NCBI GenBank assembly: GCA_965644315.1
Contig: CBFFRQ010000173.1
Location: 1-29,288 of the forward strand
Length of the DNA stretch: 29,288 nt
Reading direction: 5' to 3'
Source: Caecitellus pseudoparvulus
Lineage: Eukaryota > Bigyra: Bicosoecida
Shown: positions 10,490-20,100 of the stretch, piece after piece
How the letters are laid out: the number at the start of each line of letters is the position of its first letter
How positions within the stretch are numbered: position 1 is the first letter of the stretch
Translations under genes and position numbers: made by a program
Notes under the pieces: model-generated
The model's input: only the letters and a program-made list of their open reading frames with translations
The model's database searches: none
Told to the model about the DNA's origin: nothing

Positions 10490-11104
10490 GTCACCTGTGG
10501 GGGCATACTCCCTGTGCCACACATGACTGAAGCTTTGTGTCGCGACCGACGCACATAGCTGACATCGGACATTGGAAAGTCCAACCCAACCTCACCATCA
10601 CCAACCCAACATCGATACCAACACATCAGGACTCGGCTCAGTGGAAGGGGAAGGCACTTGCAGCAAGATCTGTGAGGCCGCCCCCAAACCTGAGCCGAAG
10701 GGACAGCCGGGCTGGGTCGTGTGCTTGCATCTCAGCAACACCCAGTCCGTGTCGAGTCCATATCCTCCAGCCCACACCGCCACCCAAGCCAAGCAAGTCG
10801 GGTCTCCACCCCTGGACATCGGACCGAGACGGACGAGACTGGACTGGACGGACAAGACAAGAGTGGACCGAGACCTGGACCTACACCTCAAGACCATCCC
10901 ACCGGGGCGGGCGCTGAAGCGCCAAGACAGACGGCGACTTATACAACGGACACGAGTCTGTGCTAGTCGCAAAGCCGTGCAAGCGGTGCCGTCGTGGTGT
11001 CTGTGTCACTGCATTCTGTTGTGGCGCAGGTGGCACCACATGTCCAAGCCCAAGCTGTACCATGATGTAGCCTGCATGGAGGCAATCTGCAATGCATTGA
11101 GTAG
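10490..11104 (+). other. 3' untranslated region of the short element
   Basis: This follows the ORF1 stop directly. It includes a GGAC-rich imperfect simple-repeat stretch at about 10817-10880. The terminal part shares blocks with the end of the long element and finishes AATGCATTGAGTAG before the telomere remnant. An open frame crosses much of it (about 10572-11108). That frame has no ATG near its left end, and its composition looks like untranslated sequence. Confidence 0.6.
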
Positions 11105-11114
11105 CTAACCCTAA
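11105..11114. repeat. Innermost telomere remnant at the LINE/host junction
   Basis: CTAACCCTAA joins the short LINE to unique host DNA. On the minus strand it reads TTAGGGTTAG and begins inside the 3' end of the ankyrin ORF. The TAG at 11111-11113 is the stop codon of that ORF. Confidence 0.8.
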
Positions 11115-13882
11115 GTGCTATCCCCTCTACACCTCTTGTTCGCATGTTTGTCAGATGCTTTTGGTCTGCCCGAAACTGTCTCTGGCTTGTGGCTTTTCGG
11201 ATTTGTGGCTCGTACTGCCACAAGCACACTCGTACTTGTGGATGCAGTGTCCTGAGAACTAGCAGACACTCTCTGGGCGCCTCCGTGCCTACTTGACATC
11301 TCCGATGCATCCACAGCAACCTCCCCATCACCTAGTTGGGGTTCTGAGCACATCGGGTTCCCAACAAGTTGCTGCTGCTTTGATTCGATTCCTGCCTCTG
11401 GCTCTTTACCAATGGGCTGTTCTCCACAGCAAGATGCTGCACAGATCCCTACGGATCCAGATTCTGCCTCACCGATCCCCCACTCCACGTGCTTGCTTCT
11501 GCGAGAAGCAGACTGTACAATTTTCCATAGCTGGGCCGCCTTCTCTTGCAGCGGTGATGGGAGACCAGCGAAAGTGCCACCTTCCAGCCTTCCCCCACTC
11601 TTGCTCAACAAAGTCTGCGAGGCTGTATCCCCCTTCGTCGGACTTCCAGCAGCTTCAGCGGGTCCTTGACTTCTCTTTGCTTTGTCCAGCTCATGGCTTT
11701 CGCTCGCCAGCGCAGTGCAATGCGTCAACAGTTCGCAAACGACATTGAAGCTGCAATGATCGCACACCCACCTGAGCCACTGATCCCCACGAGCGCGAAC
11801 GTCAATGGCACGACCACCTTCAAGCCGCAAGAGCTCACGTAAAACAGCTACATGACCCCGCTTACACGTGAGCCGGAAGCCGCCATCATCGCCCGCATGC
11901 ACATCGATTTCCCTGTGCCCCTCCAACGCCAGCAGCTCCTTCACCACCTCGACATGGCCTTCTCGGCATGCAAGTCGAAAGCCAGCCTCGGACCCGAATC
12001 TGCTGCTGGCATGCACATCAACCTCGCGCTCGCCTGTCAGAGCCAGAAGTTCGCGCACGATACCGAGGTGGCCGTTGTGGCATGCCCACCGGAACCCTGC
12101 CTCAGGCCCAACCGCGTTGCTCGCGTGCACGTCCACTGCCTCATCTCCTTCGAGGGCGAGCAGCTCTTGGAGCAAAGCCACGTCGCCAGTTCGACATGCT
12201 GAAATAAACGTGGCATCTTGTGCAGCACTCTTTTGTTCCACCTGAAGTCTGGCGATGCGCATGCTCTGTGCCCCAATGCCACGAAGCCTCGCTTCGAGGG
12301 ACACAATACTGTCGCGGTCAAGTTCGCAAGCTCGACAGGCAAGAGCGTACAAGTCTGCAAAGTCGAGATTCGCATCCCTTTCTAAGCCTGACAAGGCTCC
12401 TTGCCATGCACTTGAGTCGCCGTCGCCGAAGGATGTGAACACTGGCATCGCGCCTACCGTCTCTGTCGCAGCTCCAAGAATAGCTCTTCCAAGGGACGCC
12501 CCCTTCTCTCGAGATGCCCCTCCGCCATCACTCACCCAAATCTTTGAGCAGGCACTGAGGAGCACTTGGCAACTCCCGGACCTCAAGGACTCGACAAAAC
12601 TCCCAACACTGCAAGTGCTCAGGCCGATGACCACAAAATCAGCGACGCAGGCACTGTCCACCTTCACTCCACAAGCCTCTGCAAAAGCAAGGCTTCCAAA
12701 GACCTGAGCACATAGCAACTCCTTGGACTCAAGTTCAACGTCTCCCCATGCCTCGTCTTGCAGCATTCGGCTCAAGGGCCAGCAGCGCTCGCCATGCAGC
12801 TGCACTGCCGCAACATCTCCAACACCTCGTTGGCATGACTTGAGTTCGTCTGGCAGCTTGCAACTGAATGCCACGCTTTGCAGTGTTTGGGCAAAGCGTG
12901 GCAAGCCAAAGGCAATGCGAACCGCCTCAGCTTTTGCCACGCCCCCTGCACATTGGGCAAGAGCCTCGGAACCACTCCGCAGCTGCAGAGCCCACTGGCA
13001 GAGTTTGTCTACTTCCGTACCCCCTGATGCAGCGAGTGCGACTTTGCTGCTGTATACGCATGCGTCCTCAGCAGTAAAACAGCTGAGCTCGTCTGGCAGG
13101 TTCAGATCATCCTCGCGGCGAAGGGCGTCCACATCTACGGCCCCTGCAGACCCCAGGAGTCCCTGAAACTTCTCCACAGCACAAGCAGTCTTTTCAATCT
13201 TTTTGGATGCTGTTTCGCATTGCATGCGCCCAGCCGCAGATCCACAAAGCCAACTTGCTTGTTGGCGCAAGGAAGTGACTGCCTCCGTGATTGCCGTACT
13301 TCCCGCAGCGCTTGCCAAGGAAGCATCTCCAAAGGGAACAGGTGCCACACTTCTCGCCTTGCGGTCCAACCACCACCGAGTAAGATCCGCAAGTACGCCT
13401 TCTACTGGCCCTGGTCCGGCGCGAACGCTGTTCCAAGCCTCCACCATCGGACCCCACAATGCTTCACCATCCGGCACGACACTAGGGCTGGCACTGAGAC
13501 CAACTTGATGCAGCATCTCAATCGCAGCGAAACAGCGAAATGACAAGTACTGCAACGCAGGGCACACTTCCTCTCGCTCGCGTTGTCCTTGCAGGAGGCG
13601 AGCTTGATCCAAAAGCGCCCTCCCAGCATCCTGGAGCAGACCTACCAGCTCACCTAGCCCCACTTCACCCGATTCCTCAGCAGCAGGAGATTTCCCCTTT
13701 TCGAGGGATGTCAGGCCGCGCAAGGCATCAAGGTGCTCCATCGGCCAACCCGGCAAGCATCTCAGCTTGTCCAAACCATCGAGGACTTCACGGGGCAAGC
13801 TTCCAAGAGCAGCACCCCCGCCAGCTCCCGCATGCGCCTCAGCATGCGCAACCGCTTCATCCTGTGAGGCGAAATTGATCAT
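11111..13882 (-). CDS. Ankyrin-repeat protein, possibly 3'-truncated by telomere healing
   Basis: From the first in-frame ATG (13880-13882) the protein is 923 residues. The frame stays open upstream to a TGA at 13982-13984. The first 550 or so residues look helical and alanine/leucine-rich, with no family recognised. About four ankyrin repeats of roughly 36-38 residues follow (nt about 12225 to 11720). They show the pattern GFRWACHNGHLGIVRELLAL with VDVHA between units. Such repeats normally bind protein partners, and the target here is unknown. The C-terminal 200 or so residues are low-complexity, rich in S, G, K and E. The stop codon TAG lies within TTAGGG telomeric sequence, so the native C-terminus may have been longer. 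No intron is visible. Confidence 0.8.
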   Translation of the reverse strand: MINFASQDEAVAHAEAHAGAGGGAALGSLPREVLDGLDKLRCLPGWPMEHLDALRGLTSLEKGKSPAAEESGEVGLGELVGLLQDAGRALLDQARLLQGQREREEVCPALQYLSFRCFAAIEMLHQVGLSASPSVVPDGEALWGPMVEAWNSVRAGPGPVEGVLADLTRWWLDRKARSVAPVPFGDASLASAAGSTAITEAVTSLRQQASWLCGSAAGRMQCETASKKIEKTACAVEKFQGLLGSAGAVDVDALRREDDLNLPDELSCFTAEDACVYSSKVALAASGGTEVDKLCQWALQLRSGSEALAQCAGGVAKAEAVRIAFGLPRFAQTLQSVAFSCKLPDELKSCQRGVGDVAAVQLHGERCWPLSRMLQDEAWGDVELESKELLCAQVFGSLAFAEACGVKVDSACVADFVVIGLSTCSVGSFVESLRSGSCQVLLSACSKIWVSDGGGASREKGASLGRAILGAATETVGAMPVFTSFGDGDSSAWQGALSGLERDANLDFADLYALACRACELDRDSIVSLEARLRGIGAQSMRIARLQVEQKSAAQDATFISACRTGDVALLQELLALEGDEAVDVHASNAVGPEAGFRWACHNGHLGIVRELLALTGEREVDVHASSRFGSEAGFRLACREGHVEVVKELLALEGHREIDVHAGDDGGFRLTCKRGHVAVLRELLRLEGGRAIDVRARGDQWLRWVCDHCSFNVVCELLTHCTALASESHELDKAKRSQGPAEAAGSPTKGDTASQTLLSKSGGRLEGGTFAGLPSPLQEKAAQLWKIVQSASRRSKHVEWGIGEAESGSVGICAASCCGEQPIGKEPEAGIESKQQQLVGNPMCSEPQLGDGEVAVDASEMSSRHGGAQRVSASSQDTASTSTSVLVAVRATNPKSHKPETVSGRPKASDKHANKRCRGDST

Positions 13883-14213
13883 GAGATTGCGCTTGTCGGT
13901 GGAGCAGCTCTGGCTCTCACGTGCGTGGCGCAAACGCAAGTGCTTGTGGTAGCGCGCAACGTCACCGTGGTTCAATGCACTTCACTGTCGCGAATGTACC
14001 TACCATTGGAACGTGATTGCAGCAGCAGCTAAACCAATCTCAGATTGGAGTGCAAGCCTCCAAATCGTGCGCGCAGAAGATTGATGAAGATCCGGAGTGC
14101 TGGAAGGGTGAAGTTCAACTTCCGCAGCCCACCGATCCCACTCATGCAGTCAAATCAGGCGAGTCTTTCAACTGTAGACAAGAGATCAAGCTTCATAGAA
14201 GTGAGATTGCAAG
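13883..14213. other. Region upstream of the ankyrin gene
   Basis: The part nearest the gene (13883-13975) is still open in the ankyrin frame and encodes a DVARYHKHLRLRH segment. That looks like the second half of a C2H2 zinc finger, which could mean an upstream exon or a non-ATG start. From 13985 to 14213 I see no gene, repeat or recognisable promoter element. The ankyrin promoter should lie here. Confidence 0.35.
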
Positions 14214-15170
14214 TCAAAGTATAATACAATGGGGCCTTGGCTGGCGCCCTTCATAGCCCCCCCCCCCAGGATGCACATTCAATCTCAGGCGGTTTACGTT
14301 GAACTTGAGTTGCCTGGACCAGAACCACGCTTCCGAACCCCAGAGGCATAGAACTGATCTGCGAACGCAAACCGAACATGTTTTCGAGCATTCAAGCTCA
14401 CTCCGAGACTCAATCAGTTTGACTTGCTGCTCTTCGATCTTGCCACTGTTACGCTGATGCTGCGTGGCGTGTTGAAGCACCACACAACACCATTCAAACG
14501 TTTGTTCGCAACCCAGCCTTGGCATATGAAGAGCATCAATAACGGGGCCCGGTTTCTTAGCCGTGTTAGTCTTTCCATTTACCCCACGCAAGCAGGTGCA
14601 ACTCCATGACATCGAGTTTAGCGCAAAACTCAACGAGAGGCACTTTGACTCGCAACACAAACCACACCTGAGCCGAACTCGTAATGCAGCGCTTTCCCTT
14701 CTTTAAAGGCACGCTTAAACGTGCGTATAACACCACCCTTACCGTAACTCACCTGCTTGCCCCTTCGAGCTGCCACACTTTCATCACAACACTTCACAGG
14801 AGTCACAGCGAATCAACGCACAAGCGGAGCCAACATTGACTTGAGCACCCCCTTGGTCCTTTCAACTGCGAACTCCATGAGCTTGCGCCCACGTGGAGTG
14901 TCCTGCAGCCTGAGAGGCTGCCGGGCACTTGGGCTTGACATACCCTGCCTTGTCAAAATGACTAGAAGTGCTCGATACACTCAAGCTGGTGAACAATCCA
15001 CGCGCCTCCACAGAGGCTGCTCTTGGCACCCTTTCAGTCACGCCATCGTTGACCAGCGCCCCTTTCACTCCACGCGCTTTCAAGCCCACTCTCGTTGATG
15101 TTTTTCGTCCAGCAACGCTGCCAGGTTGTTCCGCAGACGATCGTGTCTTCCTCACATACCTCATGCACAG
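14214..15170 (-). pseudogene. Decayed coding sequence of unrecognised family
   Basis: Protein-like stretches follow one another on the minus strand but jump frame or meet stops. From 5' to 3' they are: an open stretch ending at 14862 that includes HFDKAGYVKPKCPAASQ; PRGRKLMEFAVERTKGVLK near 14830-14890; an in-frame TGA; KQVSYGKGGVIRTFKRAFK and ALHYEFGSGVVCVAS down to about 14635; then after a frame change VEFCAKLDVMELHLLAWGKW; and finally an open frame to 14214 with CEQTFEWCCVVLQHATQHQ. Amino-acid composition looks coding rather than random, with few stops in the chosen path. I do not recognise the family. It could instead be a gene with small introns. Confidence 0.38.
14257..14267. repeat. 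Homopolymer run, C11
   Basis: Eleven consecutive C residues lie inside the decayed minus-strand coding region (G11 in that reading). Runs like this are prone to slippage and to sequencing error, so frame calls across it are unreliable. Confidence 0.9.
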
Positions 15171-15259
15171 TTGTCAATCAGCCAGGCGCCTGGCTGGGTA
15201 CATGCACTGTCTCCTGACCAACCTGGCGTACTCCCAGCAGGCGGCTTGCAGCGCTGGAC

Positions 15260-15712
15260 ATGCTAGTGGCCAACATGGAGCAGCTCCCGCCGCCGGTGCT
15301 GGCGGAGCACACCAAACCCATGTTCGCGGCTCTTGTGCAGCGAAAAAGTGTGCCGTCCATGTTGCAAGTGCGTTCTGGTGTGGGCACCGTGCTGCTAAGC
15401 CTGTCGCTCAGTGTAGAGCCTGGGCAGGCAGGCAATATTCTGGACACGGCTGCGTCGTGGGCAGTTGGCGAGATCGATGGTGAAATTCGCCGAGTGGGGC
15501 AGCGAATGCAGGGCATAGCGGGCGCCAGCAGTCCACAGCTGCGTGTGGGGCGTCGTCTGGCCAAGGCCCTGTCACCGGCAGCGGAAGAGGTGGCCAGTGC
15601 AGTGCGTGCCATGCGCAGTGCCAAGGCAGAGCTGGCTGACGTAAAGAGCACCAAGCTGGCGGCGGGCGAGGTGAAGGCTGCTGCAGGGCGGGAGACATCT
15701 GGGCAAGACTGA
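15260..15712 (+). CDS. Small hypothetical protein, helical
   Basis: ATG 15260 opens a 150-residue frame ending in TGA. It has GC-rich third positions and a helix-forming composition. The segment MEQLPPPVLAEHTKPMFAAL loosely recalls algal HEAT-like repeats, and the C-terminal half is alanine/lysine/glutamate-rich and may be coiled. A nearby open stretch in another frame upstream (LTYLMHSCQSARRLAGYMHC, about 15150-15210) may be an earlier exon or part of the same broken gene. The opposite strand is also open, but its serine/arginine-rich translation looks like a shadow. No function is proposed. Confidence 0.4.
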   Translation: MLVANMEQLPPPVLAEHTKPMFAALVQRKSVPSMLQVRSGVGTVLLSLSLSVEPGQAGNILDTAASWAVGEIDGEIRRVGQRMQGIAGASSPQLRVGRRLAKALSPAAEEVASAVRAMRSAKAELADVKSTKLAAGEVKAAAGRETSGQD

Positions 15713-17149
15713 CGGGGCTAGGTCGAGAAGGGTGATGGATCAGCCCTGACGCCTGCTTGTGAAAGCACGCAAGAGGGCCAGGTAGGGAGCACAGCCTCGT
15801 CAGACATGCCGCATGCCCAGCACGTGGGGGACGAAGACGCCATGGCAGATAGCAATGGCGATGGGATACATATTCAGGGCAGTTGTGTGAAGTGAAAGAG
15901 GGCAGTTTGGCGTTGGTGGCTGCGTCGGCTGGAACGAGTGAGACGAGGACGCCCGCTACTGCACGTGCTGTACCCATTCAAGAGGCAGACGACGGTAGAG
16001 AGCAAGGAGGCGACGATTGTGAAGGCAGTAGTGACGGGGATGTGGCCAGGTGGGGGCTTGTGGTGATGTTCAATGTGGCTTCAGGGTGACACAGGCCTTG
16101 GAGCCTGCCGCATCCCCGCTGTGGGACGCAGCGTACTACACGTGTATCGCCCGGTAGCGTCTGTGGAGGGCATACCCTCATGTGCTGCACAACGCAGCTT
16201 CCACTGGCTAGGGCGGGGGCAGGGGCAGGGGTAGTGGTGGAGGCAGTTTCCACCCCGAGGCAGGTAGTGAAAACAACGCCACCAACTCTTGCATAGCACC
16301 CACACGACCATGGAGGCAAGCAAGAAGTAATAATCACCCCACACTAGCACAATATCTGCCATGAGCAAGCAGTGCTGAGTCCCCATCCCGCCGCCTGCGC
16401 CTTGGCCAGTCAGTAGTCAGGGCCAGACAAGAAACCATCTACACAGCACAGATGATGTTCCCTGGCAGCAGCGGGGCCAATGAAGACTCACAGTTTTCAT
16501 GCCTCCCAAAGCGTGCTCCATTAAACAACTTGATGTGTCTTTCACACCAGCCTCACCCACTCGCGACGGCCTCATGCAGAATCAATCGCGCTGGCCATGG
16601 CAACCACAACCGATTTCCGCAGCAGACTTGCGTTCAATGAAAAGCTTCCTGGCAGTCTGTCACTGGGCAAGGGCAGAGTGAAAAGTCTCAGAGGGTCAAG
16701 CACCAAAAAGAGGTTTTCCATGTCCCACAAGGCCGCTTGTTCTTGACGCCTTTGCTGCCAGGCTGCAGTGGCTCTGCTTGGTTCAGGGTTACACAAGGAG
16801 CTTAGACAAAAAGACAACGTGTGCATTCTCTTTCTGGCGAAGCGAGTTGCTGAACACTGCCATGAACCTCATAGCATTCCATGTTTGCTTGGAGTTTGCA
16901 CGTAGAATTGAGGAAAGCACTGTGTTGCTTGCCCCATTCCCGTGCCACAAACTTGTCGCGCAGGATACTCACAGATTTGCACGCGACACCTGTGGATTAA
17001 TTGATCGCACCTACATCTCCATTCGGGCCTCTGCCGCAATTGAATTGCCTTTGTTGAGTTGCCGAAATATGACTGCGCACATGTACGAGCTCAACAAATG
17101 CAGCTGACAGAAAATGCATTCAGAGGAGGCCGGAGGCGCACAGAGGAAG
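15713..17149. other. Intergenic stretch without a convincing gene
   Basis: Several short open frames exist on both strands. The most protein-like is on the plus strand at 16778-17107 and has an internal ATG at 16862. None has a recognisable domain, homologous partner or consistent composition. The right part should hold the 3' untranslated region and polyadenylation signal of the large minus-strand gene, but I cannot point to a definite signal. No tRNA was seen. Confidence 0.5.
16211..16231 (+). other. Potential G-quadruplex motif
   Basis: Four G runs of 3, 5, 4 and 4 bases are separated by loops of one or two bases (GGGCGGGGGCAGGGGCAGGGG). This satisfies the usual quadruplex pattern. It lies between the small plus-strand ORF and the giant minus-strand gene. 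Any function is unknown. Confidence 0.6.
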
Positions 17150-20100
17150 TCACCCTTGGTGTCTTGGGAGCGCGATGGTCGGTCGCGCAAGCGCAACAGT
17201 TTCGCCTCCCCACACGCACAGTGGGTCAGGGAGGGGCATCGCATGCGGTACTTCCTCGACCTCCACTGCAACGTGCTTTCCCAACTCCACTGTTTCAGGA
17301 TCCCACTCTTCGTCCATCCAGTCAGCGTCGTGCAGCACCAGGATGGAGTCGTCTTCTGGAGCGGGAAGCCCCACCGCCGCGTAGCAGGCCGCAACTTGCT
17401 CCGCAAAAGTCTGAATCGGATCTAGCTGGACCGCAACGGGGCCAGCAAGCACTTCGCGAGAACCTAAATGAGCATCGCCGGCCAGCTGCATGTTGCCTGC
17501 GTCCTGCTCTTCAACACTCACCACGTACAAGGCCACATAGCTCGCCTGCCTTGGACGAACGTGGATGCTTTGCAGCACCACGCCAGACAGGTCACTGCCA
17601 GGCGCCTTGGTTCCAGCAGAGGTGCACAATTCCACGACGAACTTGTCTCTGGAGGATGCTGGAACGTGCACCAAGTCGAAAATTGCCCCCACGTCCACCC
17701 GCACGCGGATGTCGAGCTCGATCTCTGTTTGCGCTTCGAGCTCCCGCCCAGTTGGGCCGTCGCCAGGCAGCCCCAGCAGCAGCAGGGGAACTGTTTGCAT
17801 GCATGCATCCGTGCTCACCACACCCACACTGAAGCCTTTCTCGCTCGGCGAGCGCAGGGCTGTCTGGAATGCAGCAAAGTTGGCTTCGTTCAGGGCCACT
17901 GGAGTCGGGATGCTAGCCCATTTGAGCATGAAGCAGTGCTCACTCGGAAGGCTGCGCTTCTTGAGGCCTTTCAGCACTGCAGCTTGGAACTCTGGGATGG
18001 ACTCCAGCATGCTATCCTTCAGCCAGATCGTCTTAGGCGTTGACGTACTGCGCGCGAAGCAGGAGTCCGAGCTTGGGTCACTCACATCAAGCAAAGTCAG
18101 GGAAAGATTGATGCTTCTGCTTTCCTGGCCAGCACTGCTTGGCGCGTGCTGCTCAACAAGGTCGTCTACGCCGTTTGTGAACTGGATCACCTTGAAGTCT
18201 GACAATACATCACGCAGGTCACCATCCAAAGCTTCGCGGACACGCGAAGCGAGGTGCATGCTTTCGTCGTCCAGCGTGCCGCAGGCCAAGGCAGACGCCT
18301 TCAGGTGCGCCAAAGCATTGACCACATCTTGCTCACACTCAAGCGGCATTTCACCGGGAGACTGACCGATTCGACGCATCGGCTGTTCTTTCTTGGCCGC
18401 TGCCCCAGCCTGTGGGTGTCCACCGCCAAAATGTGAGCTTCCTCGTCCCCCAGTGCACATTGGCTGAGGCATGGCCTGCCCTCCGCGTGACTGCGCTTGG
18501 GGCATTGCTTGGCCTCCAGTTGGCTCCAAGCGCGCAGCTTCCCTCTCTTGCTCCCGCATTTGCTTGTGTGCGTCCAACTTCAGAGCCTCATCCGCTGCCA
18601 AGGCGTGACCGATCGGCGCACTGTCCAGGAAGTCTGGTGTGCTTGCGTCTGACGCAAAGCGGAGCTTCGGAGCATATTTGCCGCGCGAGCCCATCCCAGA
18701 GCCGTCACCCTGCTTCAAGTCTTCCGCGCTCTGCAAAATCGTGCGAAGGCGTTGAGAAAGTTGCTGGATGGTATTGGTGACAAGGACAAATGCGCCTACA
18801 AGCACGCCGTCGGCGGCCGACCCGTCATTCTTCTTGATGCCCAGCAGAACATGAGCCATGGAGATCTTTGGCTTCTTTTCTCCGTACAGTGCTGCGTGAA
18901 CAAACTGGTTATCGGCCAGCAGCGACTCTGAGGAGCTTTGGGACAGCCACGAGACGGATGCTTCCGCGAGTGCGTTCTTGAGGTGCTGCAGCATGTCCAG
19001 ATCACTCTGGGCACTCTTTGTGTCACCTTCAGCAACAAGCTCCTCAATTGTGCGAAGACGATTGTCCACTTCTTCCATGATTGACGCTGGAAGAGCGTTC
19101 TCAGCCGCCTCCTTTTCCAGGTGCTTCTGGAACTGTCGCACGAAGGACCTGTAGCTCCCCACTGCCAGTCGTCTGAGCCTTCTTGAGGTACCGGACACTT
19201 TCCCGCTGAACAAGGCCTTGTCGAGGCTGGTAGCTAGGATGCCTTCCTCGAGCAGCTTCCTCACGGAATCTGTGGCGGAGCGCAGGAGTTCGCGCCACTG
19301 CTTGTCTGTGAGTGACGAAGCCATAATCTTGCTGTCCTTCCACTCAACACCAGCTTCATCGCAGAGCAGCAGGGCTTCTTCAAGCAGGGACTGCTCCTCG
19401 GACACTTCAGGAACTTCGGGAACTTCGGGCTCTTTCTCTGCATGATCTTCATGTTGGTCAGACCGCGAACCCTCCTTGGACTCCGTTCCCGCAGGAACAT
19501 CCAGACCTGGCTTGACCTCGCTGGGCGCCGCTTGCCCACTCTTTTGCTTGAACATAAAATCCTCTCCCAAATCTGACACCTCCAACAGCATTTTCCCACG
19601 CATGACCAGCGGGAGGAGGAAGCGGGCCAGGTTCTCAATGTCCACGCTCACGTGCCCAGCAGCAAAGGGCTGCGAGTCTGCGGAGGCAGTTGTCCGTGCT
19701 GCGAGCCACTTTGCACGCGCCTCGTCACTGCTCAAGCGAAGCTTGTACTTCTCCGGCAGGAAAACATCCAGTGGCGGCTCATCAGCCCTTGGTTTCGGCA
19801 CTCTTTGAGCTTCGTAGCTGAAAGTTGCCCCACATCCACGCTTCTTCCCGCTCTGCCTCTCCGCTTCAAGACGTGCCGCAGTCTCGGCGGCACTCTCATG
19901 CGAATGCTGGCCACAGACGCCATCGTCACAGTACATCGTCCATTCCATGAGGCGCTGGCAGTCTGGGTTTGGACAGATGCTGTACTTTTGCTCATGCATG
20001 AGCTGCTGCGTACTTCGCCCTTCGTCGAAAGCAGCTTCTCGCTCCTGCTGATCAAGAATGTCGGCCTCCTCCAATGCCTTTGAGTCGTGCCCGGGTTCCA

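Larger units (their letters stand above)
8183..11104 (+). mobile_element. Short ORF1-only telomeric LINE relative, second copy
   Basis: It has the same 5' leader as the long element (79 identical bases), the same telomere junction phase and a related 3' terminus, so both ends look complete. It contains one near-intact ORF1 (8406-10489) followed directly by about 0.6 kb of 3' sequence. No endonuclease or RT motif is present, and there is no room for ORF2. It is thus a non-autonomous form, either by internal deletion or as a stable gag-only lineage that borrows RT from relatives. It is bounded on both sides by short CCCTAA remnants. Confidence 0.82.

Noticed and set aside
10572-11108. 178-codon plus-strand ORF in the short element's 3' region
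   Set aside because: It begins at a non-ATG codon, runs into the telomere remnant, has simple-repeat sequence and has no counterpart in the long element.
1-11114. LTR retrotransposon or Penelope-like element
   Set aside because: No terminal direct repeats, integrase, protease or GIY-YIG motif. The RT motif order and GDSN-type endonuclease strand fit a non-LTR element.
16778-17107. Plus-strand ORF near the end of the RNF213-like gene
   Set aside because: No ATG at its left end, no recognised domain, and it lies where the minus-strand 3' untranslated region is expected. A short gene from ATG 16862 cannot be excluded.
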